Shown piece after piece: positions 62,522 through 64,000 of a DNA stretch of 64,000 bases. The DNA is from Thalassovita sp. GTDB taxonomy: Bacteria > Pseudomonadota > Alphaproteobacteria > Rhodobacterales > Rhodobacteraceae. The DNA is taken from positions 2,728,001 to 2,792,000 of the forward strand of contig NZ_OY829290.1 of NCBI RefSeq assembly GCF_963691685.1, read 5' to 3'. Numbering within the stretch: position 1 is the stretch's first letter; each line of letters starts with the position of its first letter. The notes beneath the pieces were generated by a model, which saw only the letters and a program-made list of their open reading frames with translations, ran no database searches and was not told the DNA's origin. The position numbers and the translations under genes were made by a program.

Positions 62522-63523
62522 CTAGCCCCGGGCCTTGCTGTGGCGGGGCATCGGGCGGGTTGGGATTTCTTTCAGCAAACCGCCCACCCCCATTTCGGCG
62601 ATGTCCTGCCCTGTGACCTCAATCCCGCAGACCACGCGGCTGAGCACCCAATCCGCGCCGTTGAGCGCCGGCGAGCGGGCACAGCCCGGCAAGCCAATCA
62701 CCGGACGGTTGGAGATTTCGCCCAAGAACAATAGGTTGCCGGGATCGACCGGCATGCCGAACCGTTCCACCCTGCCGCCCGCCTGGCGCACCGCTTGTGG
62801 CGCCACATCATAGGCGTCTGAGGTGGCCGAGGCGGTCAGGATCAGCACCATATCGGCGCTCACCGTCGCCAGAGCCTCTGCCAGCGCGGCCTCCTCATGA
62901 GGAACCAACTTGGTATCGACCAGCTGCATCCCCAAGGCGGTCAGGCGGTCAGCGATCGCCTGTTCCCCCTTCAACCCAGCGCCGCCGGGGATATCGGTGA
63001 CAATCAGCGCGGCGGTTTTGTGCACCGGCGGGCGCAGACGCAAGGCACCGCGCGCCACGGCGCAGGCTTTTTCAACATCGCGCGCACTGACGCCGTAGGA
63101 AATGACCTTGACCGTGCCGACCATGCCGCCCTCGGTCATCTGCTGATAGGCAGGGACAGTTGCCAGCGTGATCATCGGATCGATGGCGTTCATCGCCACC
63201 AGGGCTCGTTGGTTGAGGGAGACAACACCGGGCCCCTTGGCGGTGATGTTTACCCGGCCGGTAAAAGCTTTGCTGAGGCTGAGGCCCGCAGCCCCCGGAT
63301 CCGGCACCAGCGCCTGTGCCAATGCATCGGCGCCGGCATCTTCATGCATATCCGTGGCCTCAAGCCGGGCAACGGTCACCTCAGTGACCTCGGCCGCCTG
63401 TAGGGCAGCAATATGATCTGCATCCAACTGCAGACCTTTGCGCAGTTTCTGGCCGGGCAGTTGCATCGAATGGGCCAGAATGGCGCCTGCGGCTTCGGCC
63501 ACGGGGACAGGTCCAAACTTCAT
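62522..63523 (-). CDS. Molybdopterin-binding (MoCF) domain protein
   Basis: 333 aa. N-terminal MoeA-like segment, then LIVTDIPGG, VSADMVLILTASATSDAYDVAPQAVRQAGG and FLGEISNRPVIGLPGCARSPALN, the MoCF/MogA-MoeA-type fold; the usual ESS/S.GGTG.G motif is altered to ILTASATSD. It overlaps XdhC by four bases, so it probably works in molybdenum cofactor (MCD) preparation or insertion for a xanthine-dehydrogenase-family enzyme. No NTP transferase domain is present here, unlike MocA fusions. Confidence 0.82.
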   Translation of the reverse strand: MKFGPVPVAEAAGAILAHSMQLPGQKLRKGLQLDADHIAALQAAEVTEVTVARLEATDMHEDAGADALAQALVPDPGAAGLSLSKAFTGRVNITAKGPGVVSLNQRALVAMNAIDPMITLATVPAYQQMTEGGMVGTVKVISYGVSARDVEKACAVARGALRLRPPVHKTAALIVTDIPGGAGLKGEQAIADRLTALGMQLVDTKLVPHEEAALAEALATVSADMVLILTASATSDAYDVAPQAVRQAGGRVERFGMPVDPGNLLFLGEISNRPVIGLPGCARSPALNGADWVLSRVVCGIEVTGQDIAEMGVGGLLKEIPTRPMPRHSKARG

Positions 63524-64000
63524 CCTGCCGCCTTTTCCGACGGTGCCTCAGACCCGTTTTTTGGCCCGCTTTTTGGCCCGTGGCGCAAGACCTCGGTGCA
63601 TTCCGCCATGATCGACAGCGCAATCTCTGCCGGGCTGGCCGCGCCGATATCCAGACCAACCGGCCCGTGGATTTTGCCAATTTCGTCAGTGCTGTAGCCC
63701 TTCTCCTCAAACCGGGCGACGCGTTTTGCGTGGGTGCGTTTGGAGCCAAGCGCGCCGATATAAAACACCTCTGAGCGCAGCGCCTGTTCCAGCGCCGGAT
63801 CGTCCAGCTTGGGATCATGGGTCAGCAAAACCAGCGCGGTGCGGCTGTCCAGCCCATAGCTGGCCACGCCCTCATCCGGCCAGTCATGCAGGATCGTTTC
63901 ACCGGGAAACCGTGCCTCGGATCCGAAGCTTTCGCGCGGATCGATCAGGGTTGGATCATAGCCCGCCAGCCGCGCCATCGGAACCAGCGCCTGGGCAATA
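63520..64000 (-). CDS. xdhC: XdhC-family cofactor-insertion protein, N-terminal part outside window
   Basis: The frame is open to the right edge; the ATG at 63978 is internal (IAQALVPMARLAGYD). VLLTHDPKLDDPALEQAL, YIGALGSKRTHAKR and IHGPVGLDIGAASPAEIALSI are XdhC/CoxI signatures. XdhC binds molybdenum cofactor and its sulfurated form before insertion. A Lys/Ser/Gly-rich tail (PKSGPKNGSEAP) is unusual. Confidence 0.92.
   Translation of the reverse strand, partial: IAQALVPMARLAGYDPTLIDPRESFGSEARFPGETILHDWPDEGVASYGLDSRTALVLLTHDPKLDDPALEQALRSEVFYIGALGSKRTHAKRVARFEEKGYSTDEIGKIHGPVGLDIGAASPAEIALSIMAECTEVLRHGPKSGPKNGSEAPSEKAAG

Overview
The window is GC-rich and densely coded, and it looks like chromosomal DNA of a Rhodobacterales (Rhodobacteraceae) alphaproteobacterium. 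The main reasons are a split two-gene CheA chemotaxis operon of the Rhodobacter sphaeroides cheOp3 type, a sigma-54-driven flagellar cluster headed by a FleT-like activator, NasTS-controlled nitrate assimilation, a HemP/imelysin iron cluster behind TGA-N9-TCA palindromes, and DctPQM TRAP and XdhC-type genes. No rRNA, tRNA, insertion sequence, phage gene or CRISPR array was seen.

Layout. (1) 1-4.3 kb: the 3' part of a hybrid histidine kinase, a FliL-like protein and a small gene each with its own sigma-54 promoter, then on the minus strand FliS, a FliT-like protein and a small membrane protein. (2) 4.0-15.4 kb, minus strand: one chemotaxis operon in transcription order small unknown gene, cheA (kinase half), cheR, cheB, cheW, cytoplasmic receptor, cheY, cheA (phosphotransfer half, 1447 aa), small unknown gene. 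(3) 15.4-30.5 kb, plus strand: fleT-like, fliEFGHIJ, fliKLMN, fliOPQR-flhB, in three blocks each preceded by a near-consensus sigma-54 promoter. (4) 31.4-35.0 kb: nadABC. (5) 35.1-49.1 kb: nasTS, an ANTAR-type leader with terminator, nitrate ABC transporter with fused tandem ATPases, a single-domain globin, nirBD, nasA, cysG. (6) 49.2-52.4 kb: an oxidoreductase-SelD fusion and convergent mnmH (selenophosphate to 2-selenouridine in tRNA). (7) 52.5-58.5 kb: iron-responsive-looking cluster: small ORF, hemP (too short for many gene finders), Cys-rich protein, imelysin irpA, di-heme protein, second imelysin, DUF1513 Tat protein. (8) 58.6-64.0 kb: TRAP transporter, small flavodoxin-like protein, a molybdopterin-binding-domain protein and a truncated XdhC.

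How it works together. Regions 1-3 look like one flagellar regulon: five sites matching TTGGCACG-N4-TTGC with exact spacing are seen, four in front of operons or genes and one hidden in the last codons of the kinase gene. The activator gene fleT is itself behind such a site and lacks a DNA-binding domain, so it should need a partner. Chemotaxis depends on two incomplete CheA proteins: one has ATPase but no phosphorylatable His domain, the other has the His domain but only a remnant of the ATPase. In region 5 free NasT should bind a hairpin with an A1/G4 hexaloop and relieve a very strong terminator in front of the nitrate transporter. The coordinates of several starts were moved to internal ATGs with better ribosome binding sites; this is stated where it was done.
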